Shown: one piece after another, positions 48,601 through 58,292 of the stretch | Layout of the letters: each line of letters opens with the position of its first letter | How positions within the stretch are numbered: the first letter of the stretch is position 1 | Assembly (NCBI GenBank): GCA_051294375.1 | Contig: CM119270.1 | Location: 21,440,456 to 21,504,455 of the forward strand | Length of the DNA stretch: 64,000 nucleotides | Direction of reading: 5' to 3' | Source of the DNA: Paraspadella gotoi | Lineage: Eukaryota; Chaetognatha | Notes under the pieces: model-generated | Told to the model about the DNA's origin: nothing | Database searches by the model: none | Seen by the model: the letters and a program-made list of their open reading frames with translations, nothing else | Position numbers and translations under genes: made by a program

Positions 48601-51600
48601 AATATTAAAGTAAAATTATTTTAGAATTTTTAAAGGTTTGAATGAATCAAACTTCTATGTATAATTTTTTTTATTTTTAAAACACGTTTCCCAAAATCCA
48701 GTATAATTTTGTAAGTAATTTTGATTGTTTTGTTTAAAATTTTACTGTATGTAAGGTGAACAAATGTCTTTTTTGTTTGTGGTGATAGCACTGGCTTATT
48801 TGGAGTGTCACATTCATTTTTGTTATTTACAATGACAACCTACCATTTCTCATTGTTTTTTATCTCACTTGGAAATTTTCAATTTTGTTTAAAATTTTTA
48901 AACATTCATTTGGGAATCACTTTTCTCACTACTAAATTGACTTCACAAAACATTATTGTCTCATTGGTATATTTATGTATTGTAAAACCTTTTTTTTAAA
49001 TTCTCAATTCTTATATTTCCTTGCCGTCAGGAATACCTGAACGACATGGAGATTTCCTCAAAAAAACTGCTGATAAACTTCGAAGTCCTGCAGAGAGGAA
49101 TGCAGGAATTTTGGAAGGCCATTTCTGCCAACGAGGATTACAGAAAGTGAGGACTGGGGCTGTTAGTGTTTGGTGCTTGTGAATGATTGCTTTGTTACTA
49201 TTTGCCATTCTTTAATTTAGTTTTTTTTATTTTAGGACACTCTTAATACTTGGCGAATATGTTGATAAAATTTAGGTTTAATAATAAAAAAATCGAGTTT
49301 GGTAAATTTTTGTGCAAATAAAGGTGATTATTCAGACTGAGGTCCTATGGGATGAATTTAGATCAGATTAGGTTATATAAAATTGGTTATATAAAATTGG
49401 TAATAAGTTGAAAGTAGTATTTTTCACAATTTTCCTTAAAAACCTTATCTTTACGCTGTCCCCTAATCTTGCCTGGCTCGACTCGGCTAAAAAATTGGCA
49501 AGCTAAAAATATTCCGACATATATTATCTTTGTATCATTGTTACACTATGCCTCCCCTCTTACAGGCTCCACTCGGCCGACAAATCGGCAAGTCTTAGAG
49601 CCTTCACCGAATTCAAGCAGAGGCTGGCCGCGTTGTCGGCTATGAGGAAAGAGTTGGGTCCATCCAAAGTTGTCATCGAACCACATCGATATTCAGACGA
49701 TAGCGGAGGGGTCATTGAAAACATCCATGTCAGATTAGGGGATATGACGGAGGAGTTACAAGGTATGAACTGTCTCTCTCTCTATCTCTCTCTTTTTCTT
49801 GCTCTCTCTTTCATCCATGTCAGTTTAGGAGACATGACAGAGGAGTTACAAGGTATGAACTGTCTCTCTCTCTCTCTTGCTCTTGCTCTCTCTTTCATCC
49901 ATGTTAGATTAGGAGACATGATGAAGGAGTTAAAAGGTTTGAACTGTCTCTCTCTGTCTCTTGCTCTCACTCTCTCTTTCATCCATGTCAGATTAGGGGA
50001 TCTGACGGAGGAGTTAAAAGGTTTGAACTGTCTCTCTCTCTCTCTCTCTCCCACTCTCCCACTCTCCCACTCTCTCACTCTCTCTCTCTCCCACTCTCTC
50101 TCCCCCCCTCAACAGGATACGAAGGAGATTCGGAAAGTAATTCGTCAGCGATTGACGTCTTTGCATCGGTTTTAGAAACCGGAAGAAAAATCATGGATAA
50201 ATTCGTTTCTGGCAACCAAATCACGACGTCATTTTTAAAGTTAGTAAATGACTATTTTGATATTATTATAATTTATTATTATTGTCGTTTATTAGCTTCT
50301 TTGTTTCGTCTGTCTGTCCGTCTGTTAGTCTTTCCGTGAACATTACGTTTTAAATAAATAAGGATTCTAAAGCAAAATTCGTTACGGAAAAAGGTGCTAT
50401 GGTCTAAATCACGTGTTTTCGGAGATCCAATGAAAAAATGTTTTGTGCGTAACCAATGAGGAAGAGGCAAAGATGAGGAGGAGGAAGAGGAGGAGAAAGA
50501 GGAGAAGGAAGAGGAGAAGGAGGGCATTTAATATCATCGAAGTATTGTGTATAGATTTTTTAAAAAAGAAAAGTTAAAAGCGTATATGAAATAAAGGGAG
50601 TATGGCAACGGGAGGATAGCCTGTGATACCCGGGGCGCGGGGTATCTCACCAACTGGCGTAGGGGCTGCGGACCCTCAGTGACCGCCTCCTGTCACTGGC
50701 ATGTTTATACCGGCACCGTCACATTTAAGCCAGAACCGGGATACCCAGGGATTGAACCCGGGACGCACGGATGGAATGAGATGATTTAGCCTGCTCAGCC
50801 ATTGAGACGAGGCTGAGGACGGACAGCAGTGAGGCAGCTTTAAGTCTTGCTGCCACAGGAGGGTATTTTTGAAAAATAATTCAATACAAATTAATAACAA
50901 ATTAATGACATTGGTGTTCAGTCCAAAATTAAAAGCTTTAATCGAAATTGTTAACCCCTACCCCAAGTTGATAAACGTTATCAAAAGAAGCAAAATAATT
51001 TTAAAACCAAAAATTAATATATGCAATTAACACATTGTAATCATTCTAAATAGTATTTTCTTATTTTTATTTCAGAGACAACTTTCTCAGCATTTACTTT
51101 TTCTACCGTGAATTGAATTACCAAATCATCGAATCGCAAGGAGCCTACGGGTTAAAAGATCTAGCTTGTAAGTGGAATTGTAGTATTTGTTAGTTAATTT
51201 TTATTATGAATAATAGATTCGTATTAAAATTATTTTTTTAGTTGCGCAACTCTATAAGTCACTTTTTGGTAGGTCGGTCGGTCGGTAAGTCTATCCGTCG
51301 GTCTGTCCATTTATGTTAAAAATGCATATAATTTTCCTATAGTTGATCACTCATTTGTTAAGACAAGAAAAAACCTCAAATCTAGGGGACTCCTAGCGCC
51401 GCCTTAAGCAAATCCTAAAACTATAAAGGGGCGAAGAAAGTCTTTTAGTCATGTCATATCATGTAATGTCATATCATGTGATCAAAGGGAAATACACGTG
51501 AAAATAAAATCACTGGGGCGCAACACATTGAAATTACCGTTCTTGTTTTTCCTAATTTTGACTGTCCCTAAGTTAGCCTAACCTTCCCCAGCCCGGTCTT

Positions 51601-54600
51601 TCCTAATCAAGCTTTGATCTGACCCGTTCTGTCCTTTGTCCTTTGTCTAATGATCTCCCATGTCCTTAAAACCGATCACTATAATTTTTGAAGAGGTCAA
51701 GATTCGGATACAAGCCCGAGTTTCACTCACCTCTATTTACCTCCCTCAATTCCAGCAAACTCTTTTCTCCTCAGCCATCCTAATNNNNNNNNNNNNNNNN
51801 NNNNNNNNNGTGACCACAATTGTACACAGGACTATGACCCAAATACTTGCGATCGCAGCTCCAAATTAACTCATCCATAATCACGACTGACCTGATCTGC
51901 ATTGAACCGACCACAACCCAGTCCCTTCTACCTTCACAACTGACCCGCCCCCGCCCCTAATGTAGCCATGGATCCCCTGGCCTCACAACTGAGCCTGACC
52001 CAACCCTTCCTTAAACATCTACCCTCCAGACCCACTCTGACCTCAACTGACCCTATCCGCCTTAAACCATTACCCGTTCTGACCTCTTCGTGACCTAAAC
52101 TGACCCTACCCCATATCCTTAAAGCTTACCCTACGTGACCCCCCCTTGACCTAAAACTGACCCCTTACCCATTTCAAGATCTATACCCTTCCTGATTCCA
52201 CAAACTGAGCCTTATCCTGGTCTTTAAACTTTCTTTCCTGACCCTTGTACCCAAAGACCCATACCCTCTTAATATATACCACCAAAACCTCCTCTGCTGA
52301 CCACAAATGACTACCTACCTCGTCCATATAAGACTACCCCTCATTGATATCTCCTCTGACCTCAGACTGACCCTACCCACCTAAACTTCGACTCTCCTGA
52401 CTCTCATACTGTACTTCCTTAAACGTACCTGCTGAACCCCTACCTTAAGACTATGCTAACACCTCTCCTGTAACCCCACTGCTACCTCAACCTTACCGCT
52501 CACCTGCAGTTAAACTTTACCCTTCCTGGATCCCCCTACCTCATACTGACTCTAGCCTCTTCAAAACTTGATACCCTTCACTGACCCCTGACCATCATAT
52601 CACCTAACGCCCTTAAATGATCTACCCTTCTTGACCCCCTCTGATGACTCAATACTCCTACCCGTCTGTACTTATAACTTTACCCTTCCGACCCCTCTGA
52701 CCCGAAAAATCAACCTAGACTGCCTTAAACTTAACCTTCTTGACTCCCCTCTGAACCTTCAACTGACCTTACCCGCCTTAAACTTACCCTTATCTCTCTC
52801 TTTTTTGATTGAAAGGGGGATGAATGGTAAGGTGATTGGTAGTTGATTGGTCTTTTTGTTTGAAAGGGGGATGATTGGTGAGGTGATTGGTAGCTGATCG
52901 GTCTTTTTGATTGAAAAGGGGATGATTGTTATTTTATCAATCAATGATTTTTGCCTTGATTTGTCACAGATTTGTCACAGATTTGTCACAGATTGGTCTT
53001 TCATTTTGATTTTGATGGTTTGCTGATTGGTTCTTGATAGGTTATTCATAGCACCACGGACCTCGGTTTCCCTTNNNNNNNNNNNNNNNNNNNNNNNNNN
53101 NNNNNNNNNNNNNNNNNNNNNNNNNNNNNNNNNNNNNNNNNNNNNNNNNNNNNNNNNNNNNNNNNNNNNNNNNNNNNNNNNNNNNNNNNNTGTTGGCCTC
53201 TGATTGCTACTTAATTTTGGGGGTGATTGGACTCTGATTGAAGGCTCAGTTTGGTTTCTGATTATTTTTCTTCAAATTGATTTTCTTATGTATCTAAAAT
53301 ATCAAACGTTGCGCCTTTTCTTTCCCCCCGAAACCTATTTTTCTCTTTCAACAAACGCGACAATAAAACTCGAACCTTCTACAAAATTAACAACAACAAC
53401 AACAATTAACAACACTGACCAACACCGCCCAACCCTCAGAGCAAAAGGCGGGAAGAGAGAAAGGCCAAAAAGGCCTTAGCTTCCGCCCCCGAAGATTTGG
53501 AGGGAGACGAAGGAGAGAGAAAATCTTCGTTCCCTAATCTCTACTCTGCCGATTCCCCCGACGCTCCCCCCCCGAGCAACCACGCCAACAGTCACGCCAA
53601 CAGTCACGCCAACAACGCCCCGGCGCTCGACGCCCCCCCGGCGCCCAACGATTCCGAAACGGCGCCGCTCAAGCACACGCCGCGTTACTATAGCAACCAC
53701 AATTTCGATGACAGCAACGAGGCGATTCCCATGTGAGTTTAATTAATTAATATTAATAATAAAATGAATTAAATATTATTATTATTAATAATGGTCGTTG
53801 ATAATGTTTTATTTTATCTTATTTCTTTCATGAAAATAATTATTACCTAAAAACCTATTTAATACTTTTACATAATTAATTATTAAAATATTAAAATTCT
53901 TCTGTTGAGTTCTATTAAATTTAAATTAACTTATATAAAATTAACTTTTATTAAATTAACTTCTATTAAATACAAACAAAAAAACCTCATAATTCTTATT
54001 CTTCTTTTTAACTGTAGGGAACGCGTAGTGTAAAATTGTAGGCAACAAATGAATTTTTAGCCAAGGTGGGTCGCTTAAATTTACAAATAATTGGTACAAG
54101 TACAAATAATACTCTCATATTCCATTTACAAGCAATAAACAATGTAAATTATACAACTAATATATTCAAAATTAAAATAAACTTGTTTTACAAAATAATA
54201 ACTAATAAATCACGGCACACTACTTAATATGGGTCACTCGTCTTTTAACAGTTAATTGGGTACTTATTTATTTTTTATTCATTAATTACTGCTTATTTTT
54301 CTTATTATTGGCAGAAATGTTCGATAATATAATCGGGATTATTCTAATGTGATTGACTTTAATAATATATAAATAATATTTCCCTTTTCTTTTCTTTATC
54401 CTAGACTTTTTAACTTAAATCTGTTGATGATTCTCTTACTCTTCCTTTCTTCTGCTTTTTAGCCTTATCTTTTGATACCTCTCTCTTAACTATCCCTTTC
54501 TTATACTTTTCTTATGATGCCACTTTCCTTCTTATTCTTCTTTCCTATCTTAATTCTTCTTTCTCTTTTCTCACCTTTCTTTCCACATTAAATCTTCAAC

Positions 54601-55026
54601 CTGACTTTCTTTTCTCCCCTTCTTCAACTATTCTATCTTCTTGCCGTTGCTCGCTCCCATTCCTCCACTCTCCTCCCTCCTCCCCTCTTCTTTCCCGTTC
54701 TTTCTCTTCCAATTTCTCTCCTGCCGGTCACTCTCCCCGCTCCTCTCCCTCCTCTCACTGCTTTCCCTTCCCCTTTTTCCCTCTCGTCTCCCTTCCTCTT
54801 ACTTCGTTCTGCTATCTCTCTCTCTTGCTTCCCTGTGCCCTTCTCTCTCTAGCCCATTCATCTCTCTTCTTTCCCCTCATACTTCTCTTCCTCCTCCTCC
54901 TCCCTACCCTCCTTTCCCTTCCTCCCGCTTATTCTCCTTCCGTCTTCCTCCGCTCGGACTCTCCTCCCTCCCCCCCGCAGGTACGGCGTCCCGTGCGACG
55001 ACGGCCGTCCCCATCGGCGTGTTTAG
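33069..55026 (+). CDS. DEG/ENaC family sodium channel with a very large coiled-coil insertion in the thumb region
   Basis: Visible exons: 33069-33205, 34412-34579, 35649-35834, 36576-36711+ (runs into a gap), 37779-37960, 38385-38450, 38647-38791, 39059-39133, 39520-39595, 41017-41044 (uncertain end), 41178-41288, 41460-41601, 42136-42283, 44155-44229, 45172-45317, 46013-46149, 47497-47625, 48440-48556, 49031-49146, 49566-49762, 50116-50239, 51076-51167, 53440-53732, 54981-55026. The cytosolic start has the HG gating motif (H31-G32); TM1 is about 47-70, then FPAITICN (90-97). The extracellular part has CKMGRKVC, GVCFTFNT, AGLKILIHDPYEFP and VTCKLDCKTQFLVRRCGCKE, a DEG/ENaC hallmark. About 490 residues from 41017 to 50239 are helical and heptad-rich. 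FLSIYFFYRELNY and GAYGLKDL then match the segment before TM2. TM2 and the GxS filter are not visible. Family members are amiloride-sensitive trimeric Na+ channels. Confidence 0.85.
33295..33375 (+). repeat. tRNA-like SINE fragment in channel intron 1
   Basis: CCCGGGTTCTAGTCCTGAG contains a polymerase III B box (GGGTTCTAGTCC). The upstream A box is weak. Confidence 0.4.
34009..34043. repeat. (GA)n microsatellite
   Basis: Near-perfect GA run in channel intron 1. Confidence 0.9.
34999..35153. repeat. (CT)n microsatellite
   Basis: About 150 bp of CT with a few TTC interruptions, between the second and third channel exons. Confidence 0.95.
36339..36571. other. (CT)n run leading into an assembly gap (36355-36571)
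   Basis: The gap ends five bases before a channel exon, so only the CCAG of its acceptor is visible. Confidence 1.
36712..37069. other. Assembly gap cutting a channel exon
   Basis: The exon starting at 36576 is open to the gap edge (reading ...EDAELIPI). The gap must hold the rest of it and at least one splice site. An (ATGA)n repeat follows at 37070-37104. Confidence 1.
37904..38290 (+). repeat. Degenerate tandem copies of an exon end plus its 5' splice site (72/78-bp spacing)
   Basis: The last part of the exon ending at 37960 (phrase GCCTGAGACC at 37921) is repeated at 37993 and 38071. A more degraded piece, CTTTTGGATGTCAGTGG, lies at about 38250. The first copy-to-copy steps are 72 and 78 bp, and the exon frame stays open across the donor until 38062. 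Confidence 0.75.
39750..40143. repeat. Polypyrimidine minisatellite (CTCTCCCATCTCCTCCTTCC family)
   Basis: About 390 bp nearly without purines on the + strand, units of roughly 30-40 bp. All open frames across it are artefacts. Confidence 0.9.
40378..40705. mobile_element. Second copy of the MITE-like element with CCTAACC repeats
   Basis: Shares with 32020-32400 the phrases CTATTTCTGTTCCTTTAT near the start, ACCCTAACC-type repeats inside and GGGCATTCTGGGTAAATAAG at the end. Its terminal repeats are poorly preserved. Confidence 0.45.
41251..41326 (+). repeat. 38-bp tandem duplication of an exon end plus its 5' splice site
   Basis: The exon end GAGTACATTCTGTCG|GTAAG (exon end 41288) is followed by an almost exact copy ending in TCG|GTAGG (41326). 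Only the first donor gives the phase needed by the next exon; use of the second would add 38 nt and shift the frame. Confidence 0.9.
41860..42135. repeat. Polypyrimidine tract directly before a channel 3' splice site
   Basis: About 275 bp of CTCC/TCTC-rich DNA ending in CTCAG at 42135, the acceptor of the exon 42136-42283. Confidence 0.9.
42600..42653. repeat. (CT)n microsatellite
   Basis: Uninterrupted CT run in a channel intron. Confidence 0.95.
43572..43712 (+). repeat. Palindromic element with a degenerate hammerhead core (copy 4)
   Basis: CACTGATGAAG (CTGATGA at 43619-43625) is followed 18 nt later by GAAACATGTC (43643-). Imperfect inverted arms (AAGTTTTGATTTTT and AAAAATCAAAA...AAAACTT) surround it. 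Stem II is poorly paired, so activity is doubtful. Sense to the channel gene. Confidence 0.5.
44505..44625 (+). repeat. tRNA-like SINE fragment
   Basis: TGGTCAGTTAAGT resembles an A box. About 35 bases later GCGTTTAATCCCCTC resembles a B box, followed by an inverted CCGTGAG/CTCACGG pair. It lies in a channel intron close to a gap. Confidence 0.45.
44709..44823. other. Assembly gap in a channel intron
   Basis: Undetermined bases next to the SINE-like sequence. Confidence 1.
45034..45230 (+). repeat. Duplicated 3' splice site and exon start (131-bp offset), separated by (ATCT)n
   Basis: ATTCCAG|C followed by GAAACGACG and a TTCAGCGAACTTGATGAT-like stretch occurs at 45034-45108 and again at 45165-45230. 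The first copy is truncated. The second leads the exon 45172-45317. Confidence 0.8.
45470..45625. repeat. (ATT)n trinucleotide array
   Basis: ATT/TTA repeats with interruptions over about 150 bp. Confidence 0.9.
46402..46546 (-). ncRNA. Hammerhead-like palindromic element (copy 2, core mutated)
   Basis: Inverted arms of about 55 bp (46402-46456 and 46492-46546) with several mismatches. On the - strand CTGATGA (46486-46492) and a stem II hairpin GACTCG...GAGTC are intact, but the conserved GAAA is GAGA, which should abolish cleavage. The AGAAAGGATTATCACA tail follows at about 46566. Antisense to the channel gene. Confidence 0.65.
46661..47470. other. Assembly gap (810 N) flanked by (CT)n
   Basis: The next channel exon starts 26 bp after the gap. 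Its acceptor uses the CT repeat as polypyrimidine tract. The open frames spanning this gap are artefacts. Confidence 1.
47601..48370 (+). repeat. 45-bp tandem array (~17 copies) made of an exon end plus its 5' splice site
   Basis: The first unit is the true end of the exon 47497-47625, CATATCCCTCAGAGG|GTAAGT. Units of 45 bp then follow (starts 47601, 47646, 47691, 47736 and so on). Most keep a donor of the form CAGAGG|GTAGGT; a few have lost it (TTAAGT in unit 2, ATAGGT in units 7 and 8). Because 45 is divisible by three, the exon frame stays open for about ten units to a stop at 48055-48057 and would read RLRHIPQRVGWALYG-like 15-residue repeats. Confidence 0.92.
49723..50040 (+). repeat. Fourfold repeat of an exon end, 5' splice site and (CT)n spacer (90/84/84 bp)
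   Basis: ATCCATGTCAG, then the end of the exon (reading HVRLGDMTEELQ) and the donor CAAG|GTATGAAC, then a CT-rich spacer; starts at 49723, 49813, 49897 and 49981. Only the first copy is needed for the gene model. All periods are multiples of three. Each CT spacer plus ATCCATGTCAG also resembles a 3' splice site, so copies could behave as 29-nt microexons. Confidence 0.9.
50615..50870 (-). repeat. tRNA-derived SINE
   Basis: On the - strand TGGCTGAGCAGG is a near-consensus polymerase III A box, and GGGTTCAATCCC about 40 nt downstream is a consensus B box. A GC-rich body follows with complementary pieces (ATACCCGGGGCGCGGGGTAT). It lies in a channel intron. Confidence 0.7.
51488..51535. repeat. 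Dispersed ~48-bp repeat, copy 2
   Basis: Close match to 9609-9655 in the SREBP intron, same orientation on the + strand. Confidence 0.5.
51595..52800. repeat. Highly diverged ~30-40-bp minisatellite in a channel intron
   Basis: Endless variants of CTGACCCTACCCGCCTTAAAC followed by CTTACCCTTC. A fixed-size 25-N gap at 51785-51809 suggests that assembly was difficult here. No exon recognised. Confidence 0.7.
52800..53060. repeat. ~57-bp and 12-bp tandem repeats
   Basis: Three copies of GAAAGGGGGATGATTGGT...GATTGGT units, then TTTGTCACAGAT three times. Confidence 0.8.
53075..53190. other. Assembly gap, candidate location of the missing TM2 exon
   Basis: The exon ending at 51167 leaves phase 1 and the exon starting at 53440 enters phase 0. 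At least one unseen exon of length 2 mod 3 must lie between. No TM2-like sequence is visible elsewhere in 51168-53439. Confidence 0.6.
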
Positions 55027-57000
55027 AAACAACGTGGCCAATTCTTTCATGAGACAAAATTCCAGCATCGACGTCGGAATTTGAGAGAAAGATAGAGAGG
55101 GGGGGGTGTTGAGAGAGAGTGAGGTGAGAGAAAGATAGAGACAGAGATGATTTGAGATGAAAATAAAAGAAGGGCGCGAGAAACGGGATTAGCAAAGAGA
55201 CTCGGCGACCAAAAACGATAATATAAAGTGGTAATAAATATTAATATTAATGAATATCATTTTCTTTTTTTTTTTCTTTAGACTTAGTATGCCAGTTTAA
55301 TTTAAGCGCGTATAATCGGTTAATTAGCAATTTATTTTTAACTAGTTTTTTTTTTTGCCCCTAAATTTAATTCAACCCTTTCCCATCCTTTCACCGGGTA
55401 CCGGGTGGTTTAAACGAAAAATAATAAACCCCGGAGGTCGAGCTTTTTCGAATTTCGGCTTTTAAGGTTCTTTTTTTTTGGGTGAATCACCCGGTAATAT
55501 TCACCCTTTCTCTTTCCTCCCTTCTTATCTTTCTCCCCACACCCTTTGCCTTACGCCGTGAAATTTCTTTGTACTTTAGACTTAGTGTATTACATAATAC
55601 ATTGCATAGTAATACATATTTGACGTAGTGTGTGAGCTCGCGATCAAAGATTATTAAGTGGCCTTTTCCTCCTGCAACCAAAACAAAAAAAGAAATTAGT
55701 TGTTTATTTCTACTACATGGTGCCTCTGTTTTTTTGTGACGAATTTTTTGAAGCACAAACTACGAAAAAAAAAATATTTGCCTTTTCAAAAAAAAAAAAA
55801 ATAAAACCGGAGCAATAATAAAAACTGTGAATACAATAAACTTTTATTAGTAAAAAAAAAAAGTTTCAAAAGCGGAAGCATCTTTCGAGTTTCCAGGAAA
55901 ATGACGGCTTCAGTGTAGTTATTAAAATTATTATTACAGAATAAAAATTACTGAGCTTACATATCATATTATACATATTATTTTAATTTATATTACCTAG
56001 TTTTAATAATCTTTTAATTTAATTAATAATTTATTTATTAATAATTATCTTCCTTTACTTTTTATTCAATTTTACGAAGCCGCTAATCCTTTCCTGGACA
56101 CCGACAGATGCTCGTTATACCTTTAAACATATTGTTTATAATTTGCAGTTTGCGACGTTTAGTTTCGATGATTCTACTTCACAATATCAGGTTAAGGAAA
56201 AGAAAATGCTGATTTTTTTAATATTATTGTAGTATATTATATACTATATTATATAGAATATTATTGTTGTAGACAAATTTGGTACCGACTGAGTTTTTTC
56301 ATAATACTAACCCAAATTCAAGACGTCAAAAAAAGGATGTAAGAAGACAATTAGCAAATTTAAGAGAATTTATTGTATCCTTACATTGTGATCGAGAATA
56401 CTAATACATTTTTTTTCTTTTTCGTTCGTTTTTTTTTCTGTTCCACAGAATTGTTGTAATTATTCCGCCTCTATTTTGCATGCCAATCAGTTGTCAATGT
56501 TTATTGTCGTTGAAACGGAATCTCTTGACATTCGATATCATATCGTGAGAAAAAAAAACATTTATTATAGCTGATCGTTAATACCAAAAAAAATGTTGTG
56601 CCATTAATCGTCATCCCCACTAACCGCTTAATGAAATTAAATAATAGTAATCCATTACTATTGACGAGTAATTAAATGTCTCCGTTCATTATTTTCGTTT
56701 TTATTCCTTTCGTGAAGTGAGATGTAGTGAGGTTTTTCTTGATTTTTCTGTGAAGTCGCGTTTCTAATTGTTAAAAGTTTAAGATTAACGATACCAAAGT
56801 TTGTTTGATTCTTTATGAATAACTCGAACACTCCTGCAACATTTTCGGTTTTATCTTCTCACGAATAGTATTCAAAATCTACATTAACAATACAATAACA
56901 AATATAATAACAATGACAAACATCTCATTCTTTATACGAATTAAAATCCATTCAAAAAATCCCGCGATTTTCTCAATCCACCCCGACACCATCACCTCCT
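55027..57000. other. 3' UTR of the channel gene and AT-rich intergenic DNA
   Basis: AATAAA occurs near 55233 and 55838. No coding exon recognised. Low-complexity A and T runs are common. Confidence 0.5.
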
Positions 57001-57028
57001 CTCACCATCGCCTAAACTGCGCCGGATC

Positions 57029-57029
<1 letters not shown>

Positions 57030-57082
<53 letters not shown>
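57030..57082. repeat. (CT)n microsatellite
   Basis: Uninterrupted CT run immediately upstream of the probable promoter-proximal exon. Confidence 0.95.
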
Positions 57083-57086
<4 letters not shown>

Positions 57087-57476
57087 CCGCCTCGACGCGG
57101 TATTTTTTCCCGTTTCTCTCCTCAGCGACGTCAGCCCGTAGCAACGGAGCGGCGAACCTTAGCTGCTGCCCTTTCTCTCTCTCTCTCCCGCTGTTGCTAA
57201 CGTCATTCTCTCTCTGTGTGTTTCAGTCTCTCGCTCTCTCTCTCTCTTTCTGTGTCCGTCTCTCTCTCCTCTCTTCCCCTATCGCTCTCTCGCTAGAGCG
57301 CAGCAGCCTTCAATTTATTCAAGGATCCCGCTTCTACATAGAGGACGCTCTTTTCTATTATCGCCATCCGCCATTTTGGATTATCTATGTCGAATTCTCG
57401 TCTGGATTTTACGCAATTTTTACGGATTTACGTCGAATTCCGGGGATTTTTGGATCATACACGTCTACGCTTCAAG
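57083..57476 (+). promoter_or_regulatory. Probable promoter and 5' non-coding first exon
   Basis: CpG-rich block with CGACGTCAGC and AACGTCATTC (CRE half-site-like) and CATCCGCCATTTTGG (YY1/Pho-type site, about 57367), ending in a consensus donor CTTCAAG|GTAAGTGC (exon end 57476). An open frame crosses it, but its composition (repeat-derived Leu/Ser) does not look coding. The rest of this gene would lie further right. Confidence 0.45.
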
Positions 57477-58251
57477 GTAAGTGCGGTCCCGTCATCCACT
57501 GGTCACTTTCTGGCTTTCGATTTAAGCCTTTTTCCTATTTTTTCGGCCTAAAATTGTAAAATCTGGATCTTGCGCTGCGCCTGGCTAATCAGCTGATTCC
57601 AAACTAGAAATTCGGACGGGTTTTCGTACGAATTTCGGTCTGAAAGCATTTTTAACCCAAAGCTGACCGGATTATGCGGACGTTTTCGTTTAGTATATCT
57701 CTTATTCCTGCGTAGAATTACCGGAACGCGTAAAAAACAGAAAATAAGCTATCTGCCTCCGCAGAGCAGCGGCGGAGCAGCGGCGAAGGCTTCGCTTTCT
57801 ACGCCGCAGCCTCTTTTACTTCTTTACTCGATGTTTGGAAGATAAATGAGCAAAATACGACTTTAACTTGGATGTATGACCAGTTATCTAGACTACCCCT
57901 TTTATAAAACTAACCATTTTCTAAACAAAACTAGCTTTTTCTACTCTTAAACTACCTTTTTTCCACTTTTCACTTCCAAAGGAACATTTTGGTGATTTAG
58001 GCTATAAGCCAACTGGGGGTGAAAAGGGGGAGATGTATTGAAATTAAATTGAATATTTGCCAGTTTATTTATTTTTTTCTTTTTATCAAAACAAATTTTG
58101 AGAAACCACCCGCTAACATATTATCATTCATCTACGCTTAGTATCGTTTCTCTCTGTTCGCCTCTGTTATCATTCGAACTCTCTCTCTCTCTTTCTCTCT
58201 CTCTCATTTCCCCACACACATTCTCGATTCGCTTCTAAGTCCTAACGAGCT

Positions 58252-58292
<41 letters not shown>

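Noticed and set aside
57194-57559. 121-aa open frame over the probable first exon
   Set aside because: Its first half is CT-repeat-derived Ser/Leu and it runs through a consensus donor at 57476. A non-coding exon fits better.
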